NCBI GenBank assembly: GCA_017311185.1
Contig: JAESUZ010003488.1
Coordinates: forward strand, 1 to 64,000
Length of the DNA: 64,000 nt
From: Proteles cristata cristata
Lineage: Eukaryota; Chordata; Mammalia; Carnivora; Hyaenidae
Direction of reading: 5' to 3'
Of the stretch, positions 44,780 to 56,330 are shown piece after piece (the stretch's first letter is position 1; each line of letters opens with the position of its first letter). The notes under the pieces were generated by a model. That model ran no database searches and was not told where the DNA came from. It was given only the letters and a program-made list of their open reading frames with translations. Both the position numbers and the translations under genes were made by a program.

Positions 44780-45730
44780 TGGACTTTATTTTTTAGAGCC
44801 ATCTTAGGTTCACAGCAAATTTGAGCAGAAAGTACAGAGAGTTCCCATGGACCTCATGCGTGCCCCCCGCCCCCCCCCAGGCAAAGCCGTCCCCTCGCCA
44901 ACATCACGCTCCAGAGTGGTACGTTTGTTACAGATTCATGAACCTCGCTATCATCATCACCCAGAGTCCATCCTTTTTACATTAGGACCCACGCTATGGT
45001 CTGTGGGTTTGGACAGGTATATAATGACGTGTATCCATCATGATTGTGTCATCTGGAAGATTCACTGCCCTAACCATCACCTGTGTTCTGCCTGTTCATT
45101 CCTCCATCTGTACACACTCTGGCAACCACTCATCTTTTCACTGTCTTCGTACTTTTTGCCTTTTCCAGAGTGCTGTATAGTGAGAATCATCCAGTAGGTA
45201 ACCTTTTCAGTTTGGCTTGTTTCACTTAGCAATATGCATGTAAGCTTCCTCTGTGTCTTTTCATGGCTTGATAGCTCACTTCTGTTTAGCACTGAATAAT
45301 ATTTCATTGTCAGGATTGCCCCAGTTTATTTCTCTGTTTTTACCTACTGAAGGCTATGTTGGCTGCTTCCAGGTTTTGGTAATTATGTTCACAGCTTCTG
45401 TAAACATCTGCATGCGGGTTTTTGCACGGATGTAAGTTTGCAGCTCACTTGGATAGATACCAAGGCACGTGAGTGTCTTCAGTTTTGTGAGACACTTCCA
45501 CACTGTCTTCCAAGGTGGCTGTGGCATTTTTCACCATCCCCCTCTCCCCGCAGTGATGAATGAGATGAATGAGAGTTCCTGTTGCTCCACATTCTCAGCA
45601 GCATTTGGTGGTGTCAGTGTTTTGATTCTGGCCATCCCAATAGGTGTGCATTAGAATAGACGTCTAACAGGTATCTCTTTAATTTGCAGTTCCCCAATGC
45701 CATATGATATGTGCAGCATTGGGTGATGTC
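44780..45730 (-). mobile_element. Old L1 3' portion, antisense
   Basis: CCATCTTAGGTTCACAGCAAATTTGAGCAG, TTTCACTTAGCAATATGCATG, CACACTGTCTTCCAAGGTGGCTG and GCCATCCCAATAGGTGTG are typical antisense L1M 3' sequence. On the - strand a remnant of the ORF2 C-terminus (ending LLSETSQTEK) is readable around 45150-45300. It is broken by frameshifts and not functional. Confidence 0.9.
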
Positions 45731-46253
45731 TCCCACTTAGATACGTAGGGTCTCAGGCACAGCGTGCCTGGTGCAGAGTTCCCTGGGCTTGCCGAAGGAC
45801 TCGCTGTAATTAACATGATTCCCGTGAAAGGGCAGGTAAAAAGTGGGCGATCCACTAAGTATGTAGCTTCTGCTTAACCTGTTGACGCTACACACTTGGC
45901 AGGAAAGTCCAGTCAATCCTGCTATCACACAGCATACTCAGCCCTAAAGATCACTGTGCTCTGCAAAATTGTGCGGTAAAACCACAGGCCTTATGGGAAG
46001 ATTGGGGTTAGGGTACAGCACTAAAAAACTTAACTAGTGGCACATTTAAAAAGCAATAACCTAATAGAAACAGTAGCATACTTCTGCACATGCTAAATGA
46101 TTAAGAAGTACGTAACTACTACAACAAATATTGGCAGGAGAAAGCAAATGTGAAATTCACGTGCTCAAATTGTTTCCTCAGATACCAGTCACATTGGAAC
46201 AAATTCACATGTTCAGAATCAGCGTTCTAGCATAGCAGACTCTAATGAAAACC
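45731..46253. other. Intron 1, nothing assignable
   Basis: Single-copy-looking sequence. Confidence 0.5.
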
Positions 46254-46268
46254 CTTTGTTGCATTCTT

Positions 46269-46501
46269 TTTTTTTTTTTTTTTTTTAAGTTTTCTTATGA
46301 GAGAGAGAGAGACAGACAGAGAGAGAGAGAGACAGACTATGTATGTGTGTGCTCAGGCAGGGAGGGGCAGAGAGAGGGGGAGAGAATCCCAAGCAGGCTC
46401 CACAGCACAGGCTTGAACTCACAAACAGAGCATGGCCTGAACCGGAATCCGGAGTCAGTCATTTATCCACACATAACCGACTGAGCCACCCTGGCGCCTC
46501 T
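46269..46501 (-). mobile_element. Feline tRNA-Lys SINE, antisense
   Basis: It has a long T tail (about 20 bp) at the + strand left end, a GAGAGAGACAGACAGAG body and the head GAGCCACCCTGGCGCCTC. TSDs CTTTGTTGCATTCTT (46254-46268) and CTTTGTTGTATTCTT (46502-46516) flank it. Confidence 0.94.
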
Positions 46502-46516
46502 CTTTGTTGTATTCTT

Positions 46517-47781
46517 AAGCGTAGAAGGTTCCTTTCCTTCTCATAGTAGCTGTTCCCATAGGACCTCTTTCATATGTGCTGCACAGAAGTGCTGCCCTTG
46601 AGGCCCCACTGGTCAGGACCCTCAGCACCGGTCTGTCCTTTCCCCAGGGTGCCTCTCGTGCTGCTTGGGAGGGCCAGGTAGCATGCAGAGAGCTGACCTC
46701 TGGTTTTCTGTTGAGGGGTATGCTGGGTTGTTTGACCTCTTGCTTACTCAGAATGGCTGGTGTGGATGAAGCACTGGCCAGCGCTCAGTGGCGAGAAGGC
46801 TTGACTACAAGGGCTGACTATGTATTTGAGCCCTTGATGAACTGTCTTCACAGAGTCCTTGGAAGCATAGTAGAAGGTCTTTCCAGAGTCTGGCATGGAT
46901 CTTACTTTACAGGACTGTATTCAGTGGTGTCTGTGTCTCTTTTCTGTGCATTTTCCCCCTTATGGATTACAGAAACCGTTTCTTCCTAGGGAAGCTCTTG
47001 ATCATGTTAAAGACTCATTTTCAAAGGGAAAACAACGCCTTAGAGAGGAATTTGTTTTCAAAAATAGACATTCACGTTGCATATAAATATACAGACAAGT
47101 GCTCCAGCGACCACAACAACAACAAAATGCTGCCCTTCTGTTCTAGGAAAGAGATACTTTATTTTCTCTTTGCAGGGAAGGATCCTTCACAAAATACAAA
47201 TGCCCTGCTCTGTGTATCATCTCCTATAATCCCCCTCACTCATGATGCTTTGGACTCAGAGTGCCTCTATTATTTTTGAAAAGCTTTGGGTCTTTCTGTA
47301 GATTGGCTGAGATGGATTCTTAGCCTTACAACTTCTTGCCATCCAGAAGCGACATCAAACTGATAAGCCTGCTCTGCTTGATTGGGAATGGGTCCCTGGG
47401 TGTGACATTTTAAAAAGGTTTTGTGAAAGAGAATTCTGGATTCTCTAACCGCCAGGTCAAAGCAGCCCAGTTGTCATGGAGCTTCTGATTTCTCTGTTAT
47501 TATTGCTATTTAAGACCGCTCAGTTGTTTCCAGAAACGTTGACAGAAATATCACCGTTTCGGGTGGAGAATCGAAGTCAGTATCTTTGCTCAGAGAGTGA
47601 GGGCAGTGGTTTTGCTCCTTGGCTCACCAGTGGATTCTCTTACTCGAGATCTTCCTGTATGTCAGCACTAATTTCCGTGGATTCTCTCCTTTAAAAAACA
47701 TCGTAAAAATGTATTTTGCACTTCAGGGAACTGTGACTTCTTCCACTTACAGAGGATCAAGCAGCATGAGATTTGGAAACA
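46517..47781. other. Intron 1, nothing assignable
   Basis: A 137-codon open frame at 46576-46989 has no recognisable domain, and I do not consider it a gene. No clear repeats. Confidence 0.45.
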
Positions 47782-47880
47782 AAATTTTTTTATGTAATAT
47801 CTACACCCAACATGGTGCTTGAACTTAACAACCCCGGGTTGGGGTCGCACGCTCTTCTGACTAAGCCAGCCAGGCCCCCC
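47782..47880 (-). mobile_element. Older, short carnivore SINE, antisense
   Basis: ATATCTACACCCAACATGGTGCTTGAACTTAACAACCCCGGGTTGGGGTCGCACGCTC...GACTAAGCCAGCCAGGCCCCCC is the short SINE type. Confidence 0.85.
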
Positions 47881-48071
47881 AGGATTTTCTTTCTTAACTC
47901 TTTCCTTATTTTTTTTAATTGAAGTAAATTTCACATAACAGAAAATTCACCATTTCAACTATTTATTTTAAAGAGTACAGTCCAGTGGCATTCAGTGTAT
48001 GCACAATATTGTGCAGCCATCAGCCATCACTAATTGTAGAACATTTTCATCCTCTCAGAAGTGAAATTCTG

Positions 48072-48239
48072 GGGCCGCCTGGGTGGCTCAGTTGGTTGAG
48101 CATCTGACCGGCTCAGGTCAACGATCTTGCGGTTCATGAGTTCAAGCCCCCACGTTGGGCTTGCCGCTGTCAGTGCAGAGCCTGCTTCCGATCCTCCCCC
48201 ACTTCTGTGCTCTCCTGCCAAAATAAACATTAAAAAAAA
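48072..48239 (+). mobile_element. Feline tRNA-Lys SINE inside L1, sense
   Basis: The head GGGGCCGCCTGGGTGGCTCAGTTGG runs to the tail CCAAAATAAACATTAAAAAAAAG. TSDs GTGAAATTCTG (48061-48071) and GTAAAGTTCTG (48240-48250) flank it. The pyrimidine body is short. Confidence 0.93.
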
Positions 48240-48639
48240 GTAAAGTTCTGTACCCATTAAGCCACCACTCTTTATCCCCCACCCTCAGCCACTGGCAGTT
48301 ATTAAACTCTTTCCTGTTTCTCTGGATTTTGCCCATTGTAGACATTTCATGTAAATGGAGTCATACCATATCTGACCTTTTGTGCCTGGCTTCTTTCACT
48401 TAGCATCATGTTTTCAGGGTTTATCCCTAATTGTGTCTTTTGGCACTTGCTTTTTTTTTTTTTTTTAATGGATGAATAATATTCCATTGTGTGGACATAC
48501 CTCATTTATTTTTCATACCTCATTTTTTATCCACTTGGTAGTCATCGGGTTTCCACTTTTTGGCTATTGTGAATAGCACTGCTATGGACATTCATGCCCA
48601 AGTTTTTGTCTGAATACCGGTTTTCAACTTTCTTGAATA

Positions 48640-49121
48640 CAGTTGATCCTTTTACAACACTGGTTTGAACTACAGGAGCCCACTTATAGTGGCGTTTTAA
48701 AATAAATACATTACTGTGAATGTATTTGCTCTTCTTTATGATTTTCTTTTTCTCTTTTTAAAAAGATTTTATTATTTTTTTAAGTACACTCTACACCCAA
48801 TGTGGGGCTTGAACTCACAACCCTGAGATCAAGAGTCACATGCTTTTCTGACTGAGCCAGCCAAGTCCCCATCTTCCTTATGATTTTCTTCACAACACTT
48901 TCTTTTCTTTAGCTGACTCTAAATTATAAGAATACAGTGTATAATACACAAAACAGACAAAATACATGCTAACCGACTGTTTATGTTACTAGTGAGGTTT
49001 CCGGTCAGTAGTAGGCTATTTAGTAATGAAGTTTTCAGGGTAAGCAGGTTTAAGCAGATTTTTTACTGCTTTGGGGGTAGGGTTGGCATCCCTAACCCCT
49101 ACGTTGTTCAAGGGTCCACTG
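48640..49121 (+). mobile_element. MER2 (Tigger-type) element inside L1
   Basis: Terminal inverted repeats CAGTTGATCCTTTTACAACAC and GTTGTTCAAGGGTCCACTG are flanked by TA on both sides (48638-48639 and 49122-49123), as expected for a Tc1/mariner-class insertion. Internal TATTTGCTCTTC...TTACTAGTGAGGTTTCCGGTCAGTAGTAGGCTATT matches MER2. The excess length comes from the SINE within it. Confidence 0.92.
48749..48872 (-). mobile_element. Older, short carnivore SINE inside MER2, antisense
   Basis: CTCTACACCCAATGTGGGGCTTGAACTCACAACCCTGAGATCAAGAGTCACATGC...GACTGAGCCAGCCAAGTCCCC. The 18 bp TSD, CTTCTTTATGATTTTCTT at 48731-48748 and CTTCCTTATGATTTTCTT at 48873-48890, has one mismatch. Confidence 0.95.
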
Positions 49122-49491
49122 TATATATAATCCTAGGAGTGGAGTTGCCAGGTCATATGGTAATTCTACGTGTGACTTTTTGAGGGACTGCCCGGCCGTT
49201 TTCCATGGTGGCTCTGCTCCATTTTACATTACTGTCAGCAGCATGTGAGATGAACACCAGTCTTTTCCGACTCCAGAGGCTGTGCCCATTTTCTTGGGCC
49301 GTGCTGTCTCCTAATAACTCCCCAAGGGATCCAACCCCCCCCCCCCCAACCGAATCTCACCTCTAGCCAACAACCGAAGCACGTCGCACGGTGTCTCATG
49401 TTGTGCGAGGAAGTTGTTGGTAATGTGGCTTTGGCTTGGGGAAGGAACAGGGTTTGAGACTGGCCAGTGGACATCCTCCTCTTCCTCAGTG

Positions 49492-49985
49492 TCAGGTAGT
49501 GGTTAAGACTGTACGCTGTGGGACCACGTGTTGTAGGATTCTGATTCTAAGAAATGTCCACAACGGGCAGATCCATAGAGCATAGGATCAGTGGCTGCTG
49601 GCTGCTTGGGACTTGGGGAGCGATGTGAGGTCTATGGTATGGGCTTTCTTTTGCGGGAGGGGTAACAAAAACGTTCTCATATTGACTGTGGTGATGGTTG
49701 CATGACTGTGAGTACGCGAAGAGCCACTGTGTAGCACACTTTAAGTGGTGAATTTTATGGCATGCGAGCTATATCTCACGGAAGCATTAAAAAAACAGCA
49801 CAGGCTCTGGAGCTTGTTAGTGACTGCTCCAGTGTTCAGATGTGTAGAAGGAGGTAAAATAATGGTTATGTACCTACCTCCTAGACGTGTGATGATCAAA
49901 GGAGCTAATGCAGATAATACAGTGCTTGGCATGGTGCCTGACACATAACAAGTGGTCGGTGTATGTTGCTAACTATTGATATTAG
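49492..49985 (+). repeat. MIR SINE split by an L1 3' fragment, sense
   Basis: GTCAGGTAGTGGTTAAGACTGTACGCTG is the MIR 5' end. MIR resumes at about 49796 (CAGGCTCTGGAGCTTGTTAGTGAC) and continues to GTGCCTGACACATAACAAGTGGTCGGTG. Between them (about 49540-49795) is a sense L1M 3' end with GTGGTGATGGTTGCATGACTGTGAG and GTGAATTTTATGGCATGCGAGCTATATCTCA. Confidence 0.75.
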
Positions 49986-50560
49986 CATCATAAAATATTT
50001 TTTGAAGATCCAGCTGATAGATGGTATTCATGAGAGAGCAACAAAGACAGGAAATAGGTGGAATTCCACTCAAAACTTAAATTCTGAGTTCAGCCCTGCC
50101 GCCCAGGGAAATGAACAGTACAGGACAACGTAATGAGGCAATAATTCGGATAGTAATGAGAGATGAGGTCATGTGGCAAGGGGTGCTGGGTAGACCTAGC
50201 GGCTAGAGAAAACATATTGGTGGTGATGTGGGAGAGGAAATTGTATTAAAAAGGCTGCTCTGCCCTCACTGACAACAGATGTTGGGAGGTCTTGGGCTCT
50301 GGGCTCCGGGGCCTCTGACCCCCTTGAAATTCTCTCCAGTTCCTTTGGAGGTCATGATCCCACAGTTGGAGGAGTCCTGGTGTAGATTAGCTTCCTTCGG
50401 AATGTCTTCCTCTCGCTTTCCCTAATGCCTCCCTTCCCCAGGCTTTTGAGGAACTTGGAGGTAGGCGCTCCAGCTAGTAAAGGAACCAGAAGCTTCTCAA
50501 GGGAAACAGAGGAGAAATCCGGGATGGGACGCACAGCCGGAGTCTAAGCGACATGGATCT
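49986..50560. other. Intron 1, nothing assignable
   Basis: Single-copy-looking sequence leading into the GC-rich segment. Confidence 0.5.
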
Positions 50561-51435
50561 GTGAGTGAGAGGGAAGCAGAACAAAGCACGGAGCTGCTTG
50601 CTTGTCCAGTCGCTCTCAGGTTGAAGGCCCTCCAGAAAAATCACCGCTGTCCGCGTTCGCACTTGCAGGCGCCAGGCCTTGAGCCTCTGCCCGGAGCCTC
50701 GCAGTCAGGGTCCCCTGTGAGGGCCAGACAAAGGAAGAGACCTGGTCAGCCTCCCTCCCCCCAGCTCCCTGAGGAGACAGGCCCCCAGCAAGCCCACGAA
50801 GGGCCTGGGGGACGCTCGCAGGGAACAGGCTGCGCCTGCAAGCGGACAGCCCCCCACCCCGGGTGTGTGCAGCGCCCCGGCAGCGTGGGTCGCGGCTGCT
50901 TTTCACGGAGCGCATTTGAGCGTCTCTGGGCCTCCTTTCGGCAGCGCCGCGCGGCGCGCAGACCGCTTCTGGGTGACCGCCGGGAGGGCGCTGAGCTTCC
51001 AGCGCGTTCGGGAATCCGGCACCGAGACGGCGCTCAGCACGGATGTCTGCGCCTGCGAGGGTGTTGGTGCCCGATTCCGTCCTGGAGGCAGCAGTGCTCT
51101 GTCAGCCGAGGCCGCACGCGCGCACGCCGTGCCCGGACACATGCCTGGGCCGCCCTGTCAGACACGGGGATTTCGTTGCCAGAAGCGAGAGCGAAGTGCC
51201 ATTGGCAAGGCCCCGGGGAGCGGCGCCCGGAGCGGGCAGCCCTGTTACCCTGGGGAGGTATTTCTGGGCAGCGGGAGGCGGCCCCGGGGTCCCGTGTGCG
51301 GCTTCTCCCTGTGCGCCTGCCCCGCCCCGGCCTGCGGTCTGTCCATCAGCTGCAGGGCCGCTGGCCCGAGCACGCGGGCTGCTCCTTGGCTTTGAGCCAG
51401 TGGCGAGCTGGGAGCCTGTGACTTTGAGCCTTGGC
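50561..51435. promoter_or_regulatory. Intronic CpG-rich segment
   Basis: G+C and CpG content rise sharply, densest about 50870-51400 (runs such as CAGCGCCGCGCGGCGCGCAGACCG and CCGCACGCGCGCACGCCGTG). The flanks are AT-rich intron. Three overlapping open frames on the + strand (286, 176 and 191 codons) and one on the - strand coexist. This points to stop-codon scarcity rather than coding. No TATA box is visible. It could be an alternative or antisense promoter or an enhancer CpG island. Methylation state is unknown. Confidence 0.6.
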
Positions 51436-53394
51436 CCTTTTCAGTTCTCTTTGTTCAGAAAAAAGTTTCATCCTGGCTCTCTTCAGTGGCTGCCGAGGAT
51501 TAGGAGAACCCCGGGGAGACTTGGCTATAGGACAGCTCTCAAAGCTGTACTGAGAAATTTGAAGAGGGGCGATTTCTCTCTGTCTTATTTCAAGTTACAT
51601 TCTTCTCTCCCTTCCTAAACGAGTTTTTACTGTTGCGAACCCTACGGCGTAATCCCCTGCAGCTATGGAGGGGATTAGACAGTATCTGGACCAGTAAAAT
51701 ATTTTAAGGACCGCTGCAGTGGACAATATGAAGGAAAGGTCACATCCAGGCGCTTGGGTTTTAGTAGTCGCAGCAGTTGGAGCCACTACTTGCTTTCCTG
51801 GGTTCGCATTTCTCATTCTTTTGGGGGGGGAAAGTGTGCTTTTCAGTGACTGGAAAGAAAAAGAAGGGAGGCTTTGCTCTCCCAAACAGAGCTTGAGAAT
51901 TGGATTGCTAAATGGCCAAGGGCTCTGGTATTCCCAAGTACAAGTGGGCCATTTTCAAGAATGTGTAACTACTTGTAGTTCCTCCAGTTAGTATTCTTAA
52001 GAAATGGAAATTGCCTCAGCTGTAAAGTGGTTTCCTATTAAGCTTTCTTTTTTTAGTGTCAGTGGCTTGTTACCTTTAAGAAATGCTATTTATCCTATGA
52101 TTGTGAAGAAATCGTTTTTGAGAATCTGGTTACCACAATAGGTGGACAGATTTTTGCATTTTCCGTAAGCTGCCCTTTGGTGTAAATCTGCAAAAATGCC
52201 TCTATCCATCTTATTACGGTGTTTCAGTACTCAGGGAGAACTTTATTGTGAATTGCTTCCATTAGAATTATTTCCTTGAGGACACATTAACAAATCAGAA
52301 AGCTGTAGACTACTACATACACATACCAGGGGTGGGTAGTTCAGTTTCCGTAATCCCACAACACATAAATGTTGGCAGGATTTCAATGATCGTATTAATC
52401 CTGCGAGATACTTTGTCATGCGTGATAGATGATATTTACAGATTGAGGTCTGAAATGGTCAGACGCTTTGAAGATACTTTATTATGCAGTATGTGGAAGT
52501 GTTTATATTACTTGTTTTAGACTATATTGGCCAGCCAGGCAGCAAAAAATATACAGTGTCCTAATAGGCTGCCCCAGCTTCCTAACAAACCTGCAGTTCC
52601 TGGGGAGTTTTGACAGCCTAAGCCAACCAGGTTTGTCAAAGGTTTTGCCAAGGTCTTAAAACCCCATGGATACTCAGAGGTTTTGATATCTCCTGTGAAA
52701 TGCTGGTCCGTTTAGCTGCCATTCATATATACCTCTTGAATGACTTTCTTAGTCAATTTCTGTACTGTGAGCTCAGAGTGCAATACGATAGCCCTGCCCT
52801 GAAGAGCTCCTGGTTCTTTAAGGGCTCTGCTTGATTAATGAGAGAGGATTTGAGCATAATTAGGAATCACAGTGCGTTTGAAGACTGGAAGTGGAAGCCC
52901 AAGAAGGGTCACTGATTTGTTCTCAAGGTCCTAGAAGCAGATTGACTCACTGGCCCTTGTTTCCTCTCAACATGTGTAACCAACTGTAGGTTGCTTTCAT
53001 TTGCCCTCCCCGACTCTCAATTTTGGGAACTTTTAAGCTTTTAAAGGTTTCCATGATCAAAGAAGTTCGGTTCACCCTGGCCATACTCCACGTGACTTTG
53101 CACATTTTATTTCCTTTTTCTTTCCCCAACTACCTTCCCACCCATTAGGCTGTTTCTCCCACTGGGCTTCTCCCTTCCTGTGACTTTCTTCTTTTTCTTT
53201 TGTTTTCTTTCTGCCTCTCTCTCCCCCAGAAAGTCTATTCCTTAGTGTTCCCAAGTTTTAGAATAGCAACTCTAAGCACAACCGAATTACTCTTGTATAA
53301 GGGGTGAGGCTTTTTGCCTTAGATGGCTGTGGAGGGCTTTGGTTTCCTTCAATTCTTCCCCGTGGTGCCGGGCACGTGTCGGCGCAAAAGTGTG
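51436..53394. other. Intron 1, nothing assignable
   Basis: Single-copy-looking, AT-richer sequence. No SINE is present. About 53180-53230 is pyrimidine-rich. Confidence 0.5.
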
Positions 53395-53640
53395 CTGGGT
53401 TGGTGTCTTCTTTCGCTCCAGCTTTATTGAAGAAGCTATCAAACTCACTCGAAGCTGACAGTTCTGTGGTGTTAGTATGTTCCCAGGGTCATGTGGCCAC
53501 CACCACAGTCTCTGTTCAGAACATTTTTGACACCCTGAGAAGAAACCCTGTACCTTTTAGCAATCAGTCTCCCTTCATACCATCTGTCTCGGGCCTAGGC
53601 GGCCACTAACCTGCTTTCTGTGCACAGATTCATGTCTTGA
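53395..53640 (-). mobile_element. Old L1 3' fragment, antisense
   Basis: CTCCAGCTTTATTGAAGAAG, CCCAGGGTCATGTGGCCACCACCACAGTC and ATTTTTGACACCCTGAGAAGAAACCCTGTACC are antisense L1M 3' UTR phrases. Confidence 0.8.
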
Positions 53641-53924
53641 GGGCCCAGTCTACAGTCCTGTCCCTGTGATAAGAGGCGTCATTGGGTTGCCTACCCGGAC
53701 AGTGGCCTTCCTGATTTTTGTCCATTATCCCTCATTAGCTGGACCTGTCGCTGACTACTTGAGAGGCAGGTCAACTTGAAGATGAGTGTATTCTGCACTG
53801 CCGTTCCTAAGCAAGAGACTCCAGCATGCGGCCTTGGAGAACCTCTATGTGAACTCTCTCTCTGCCATCTGACTTCCTTCCTGGACTTTCTTTTTGTCAG
53901 ACGACCGCTTACTCTTTGCCTCTA

Positions 53925-54055
53925 AGCCCTGGTGATGGCAAACCCTAAGACTGGAAGCTTCCTCAAGGCAGGGACTTTGTAACCAGAACTCTGAGTCAAA
54001 TGCCTGCCTGCCATATCATAGACACCCCTTGTTCTCTGAATGAGTGAGCTTCTGC
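53925..54055 (+). repeat. L2 LINE 3'-end relic, sense
   Basis: GACTGGAAGCTTCCTCAAGGCAGGGACTTTGTAACC...CATAGACACCCCTTGTTCTCTGAATGAGTGAG resembles the L2 3' end. Confidence 0.5.
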
Positions 54056-54173
54056 ACTGATATTGACGAAGAGTGAATTACCCTAGCTTTTTGGCACCTA
54101 CGTGTCACTCTTAACTAATTGAGCCCATTTGTGCTGCTGTCCTTTTCCTTTATTAAGCTGACTGTAGAATCCT

Positions 54174-54177
<4 letters not shown>

Positions 54178-54203
<26 letters not shown>
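54178..54203 (+). repeat. (CAA)n microsatellite
   Basis: Nine near-perfect CAA units follow CCTTAAA and precede a feline SINE. Confidence 0.95.
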
Positions 54204-54204
<1 letters not shown>

Positions 54205-54217
54205 AAACATAAACACG

Positions 54218-54438
54218 TAGGGACGCCTGCCTGGGTGGCTCAGTTGGTTAAGCATCTGACTTCAGTTCAGGTCGTGATCTCCTAGTTTGTGAGTTCAAGT
54301 GTCACGTCGGGCTCTGTGCTGACAGCCTGGAACCTGCTTCGGATTCTGCATCTCCCTCTCTCTCTGCCCCTTCCCCGCGCATGGGCTTTCTCTCTCTCTC
54401 TCCCTCTCTCTCTCTCAAAAATAAACATTTAAAAAAAT
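54218..54438 (+). mobile_element. Feline tRNA-Lys SINE, sense
   Basis: The head GGACGCCTGCCTGGGTGGCTCAGTTGG has a 4 bp CTGC insertion. It is followed by TGTGCTGACAGCCTGGAACCTGC, a long (TC)n body, and the tail CTCAAAAATAAACATTTAAAAAAATA. No clear TSD. Confidence 0.92.
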
Positions 54439-55928
54439 AGCATATAAAATGGATATCAGTATCCATTCTATCAAATTCTGGTGCTGTCCCCTTTGGTGTA
54501 CTGATCAGAAACGTGCTCTTTTCTCACCACCTCTTGTTCGTGGTGAGTCTGGTTCGTATCCAGGAGCAAACAACGGTGATGCTCTGTGAAGTGTTACTAA
54601 CAGGAAAAAAACCTAGAAGGTTTAGACCAGTTATGTTTGCTCTTTCCTACTAATGCTATGGAAATCAGTACTCCAGGTAGCTGCTTTGGTACTTTGTAGT
54701 TCTTTATCTGAGGATGAGCATCTGGTAAGGAATGCTTTTGCTTACAATCCACTACATGCCTGTACTGTACAGAAAAGAAGTGGGAGTGAAGAGATCCTAT
54801 CGCAGATTCCTCGCATTGCGGGAACCACCGACCTGGTGGAGAAGTGGAGAAAGTGTCGGTAAAATGTTAACGGGGCTGCACCAGGAGCTCAGGGCTCCTG
54901 AGGCGCGGCACAGGCAGCCCTCTGGCATCGGCACAAACTCAAAAGCGAAACCCCTAGGGTCATTTGGTTTTAATGTCGTCCACCAATAGGATATTAAAAG
55001 CCACACACCAAGGAGAATATTGGGAATTGCTTTGAACTTTCAAAGCTTGCTATCTAACATATCCCGGAAACTCTCAAGAAGTGACAAGCAGGCAGGCGGT
55101 GCAGCAGTCCCGAAGACATGTGCTTGCTCTTAAGCAAACGCCTAAAATGTTCCTAATTTGTACCAGAGACCTTATCAAAGGGCTTTGCAAAACTTCCAGC
55201 TCAGCAATTACGAGTATTAGTTGAGCTTAACCTCTGAGTCATGGGGTGGGGAGGGGGAATTATCATTGTCTTCTACTTTTCAGCTCCCAAGGCAGGTGGA
55301 CCTTTCTCAGAGGAGACAGTGGCCTAGTGGGAAGGGGCTTGATGAGAAAAGGCAAGGAATGTGAGCACATTCTCTTTGAGAAGTCGGCACCACTCCCTAC
55401 TGTGCGCTGTAGACATGAGCGCGCCGAACAGAAGTGTTAAAACCCCATCAGTGCAAACTACTTCTTGTTAAACTTTGGAGTTTCACCGCTCCGACCCTCA
55501 GGCCCCATTCTGGCTATGATACAACTAGGAAGCGAGCCTTTCTGAAAAGTGGCTTTTGCTGCTACTTCTTAGGAAAGCATTTTTAACAGTCTAGAAGACA
55601 AAGCTGCATGTTAGGAAAATAAGTGACACATATCTTGGTGTCTGTGACCTTTATGTACTCATAAATTCATTGGCCTGGAATTAGGGTCTGAGTTTCTTCA
55701 GGGGAAAGCTTTTAAGTAGATTGTAAAAGAGGGTCAGAGAAATATTTTAGGAGATGCCGGGTGTCAGCAACCAGAGTTTTAAGTAATGCAATCTGCCTCA
55801 GGAAAGGTGAAGGGATAGTGCTTTCTTTATCAGTAAATGGAGAGCAGAGCTGTTTTTCTCTGACATGTGGCAATGGAGCAAAAATCTTTTACTGTATTTT
55901 GCCATTTAGGAGAACTTATAATTTACTT
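54439..55928. other. Intron 1, nothing assignable
   Basis: Single-copy-looking sequence without recognisable genes or interspersed repeats. Confidence 0.5.
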
Positions 55929-55985
55929 CTGGGGGGGGGTGTGTGAGAGAGAGGGAGAGAGGACGGGACAGAGAGAGAGAGAAAT
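55929..55985 (+). repeat. G-run plus (GA)n purine tract
   Basis: GGGGGGGGGGTGTGTGAGAGAGAGGGAGAGAGGACGGGACAGAGAGAGAGAGA; low-complexity, likely length-variable. Confidence 0.9.
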
Positions 55986-56309
55986 ACATTCCCCGTTATG
56001 TCTTGTGTCTTGATTTTTAATCATTTCCCAAAAATGTTAGAAACTGGAAGAATTCTGACCGAGCTAGTAAGGAGGTGTTCCTATTGAGCGAGAAACTGCA
56101 TTTTTCTGGTGTTTTCTCTGTGAGCATGTCAGACTTGAGCTTGCCAGGAGCTACCCTGCTTGATTGTCGGGGAGGGCGGGGGATGGGGATGGGGTGGGCC
56201 TCCTGGCGGGAGTATAGATGGTTGGAGAGAGGGCTCTAAGTGTTACACTTCAGAGTGGTCAGGAGATTTCTTTCTAGAAAATGAACACCAGCATTTTGTG
56301 ATTACCCTT
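55986..56309. other. Intron 1, nothing assignable
   Basis: It includes a G-rich stretch at 56166-56212 (GGGGAGGGCGGGGGATGGGG). No gene or interspersed repeat. Confidence 0.5.
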
Positions 56310-56330
56310 AATATATATATATATATATAT
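56310..56330 (+). repeat. (AT)10 microsatellite
   Basis: A pure AT run, preceded by CCCTTA and followed by GCCCTTGG. Confidence 0.97.

Larger units (their letters stand above)
47905..49262 (-). mobile_element. Old L1 3' portion, antisense, with nested insertions
   Basis: TTGAAGTAAATTTCACATAACAGAAAATTCACC, TTTCACTTAGCATCATGTTTTCAGGG, GGGTTTCCACTTTTTGGCTATTGTGAATAGC and GTGGAGTTGCCAGGTCATATGGTAATTCTACG appear in the antisense order of an L1M 3' end. It is interrupted by a SINE (48072-48239) and a MER2 (48640-49121). Confidence 0.88.

Noticed and set aside
46576..46989. 137-codon open frame in intron 1
   Set aside because: No domain, signal or repeat relationship recognised, and the codon content is unremarkable. 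Frames this long occur by chance over a 64 kb window.
50561..51421. 286-codon open frame in the intronic CpG-rich segment
   Set aside because: It begins at GTG, overlaps two other long frames on the same strand and has no recognisable domain. I treat the segment as possibly regulatory, not coding.
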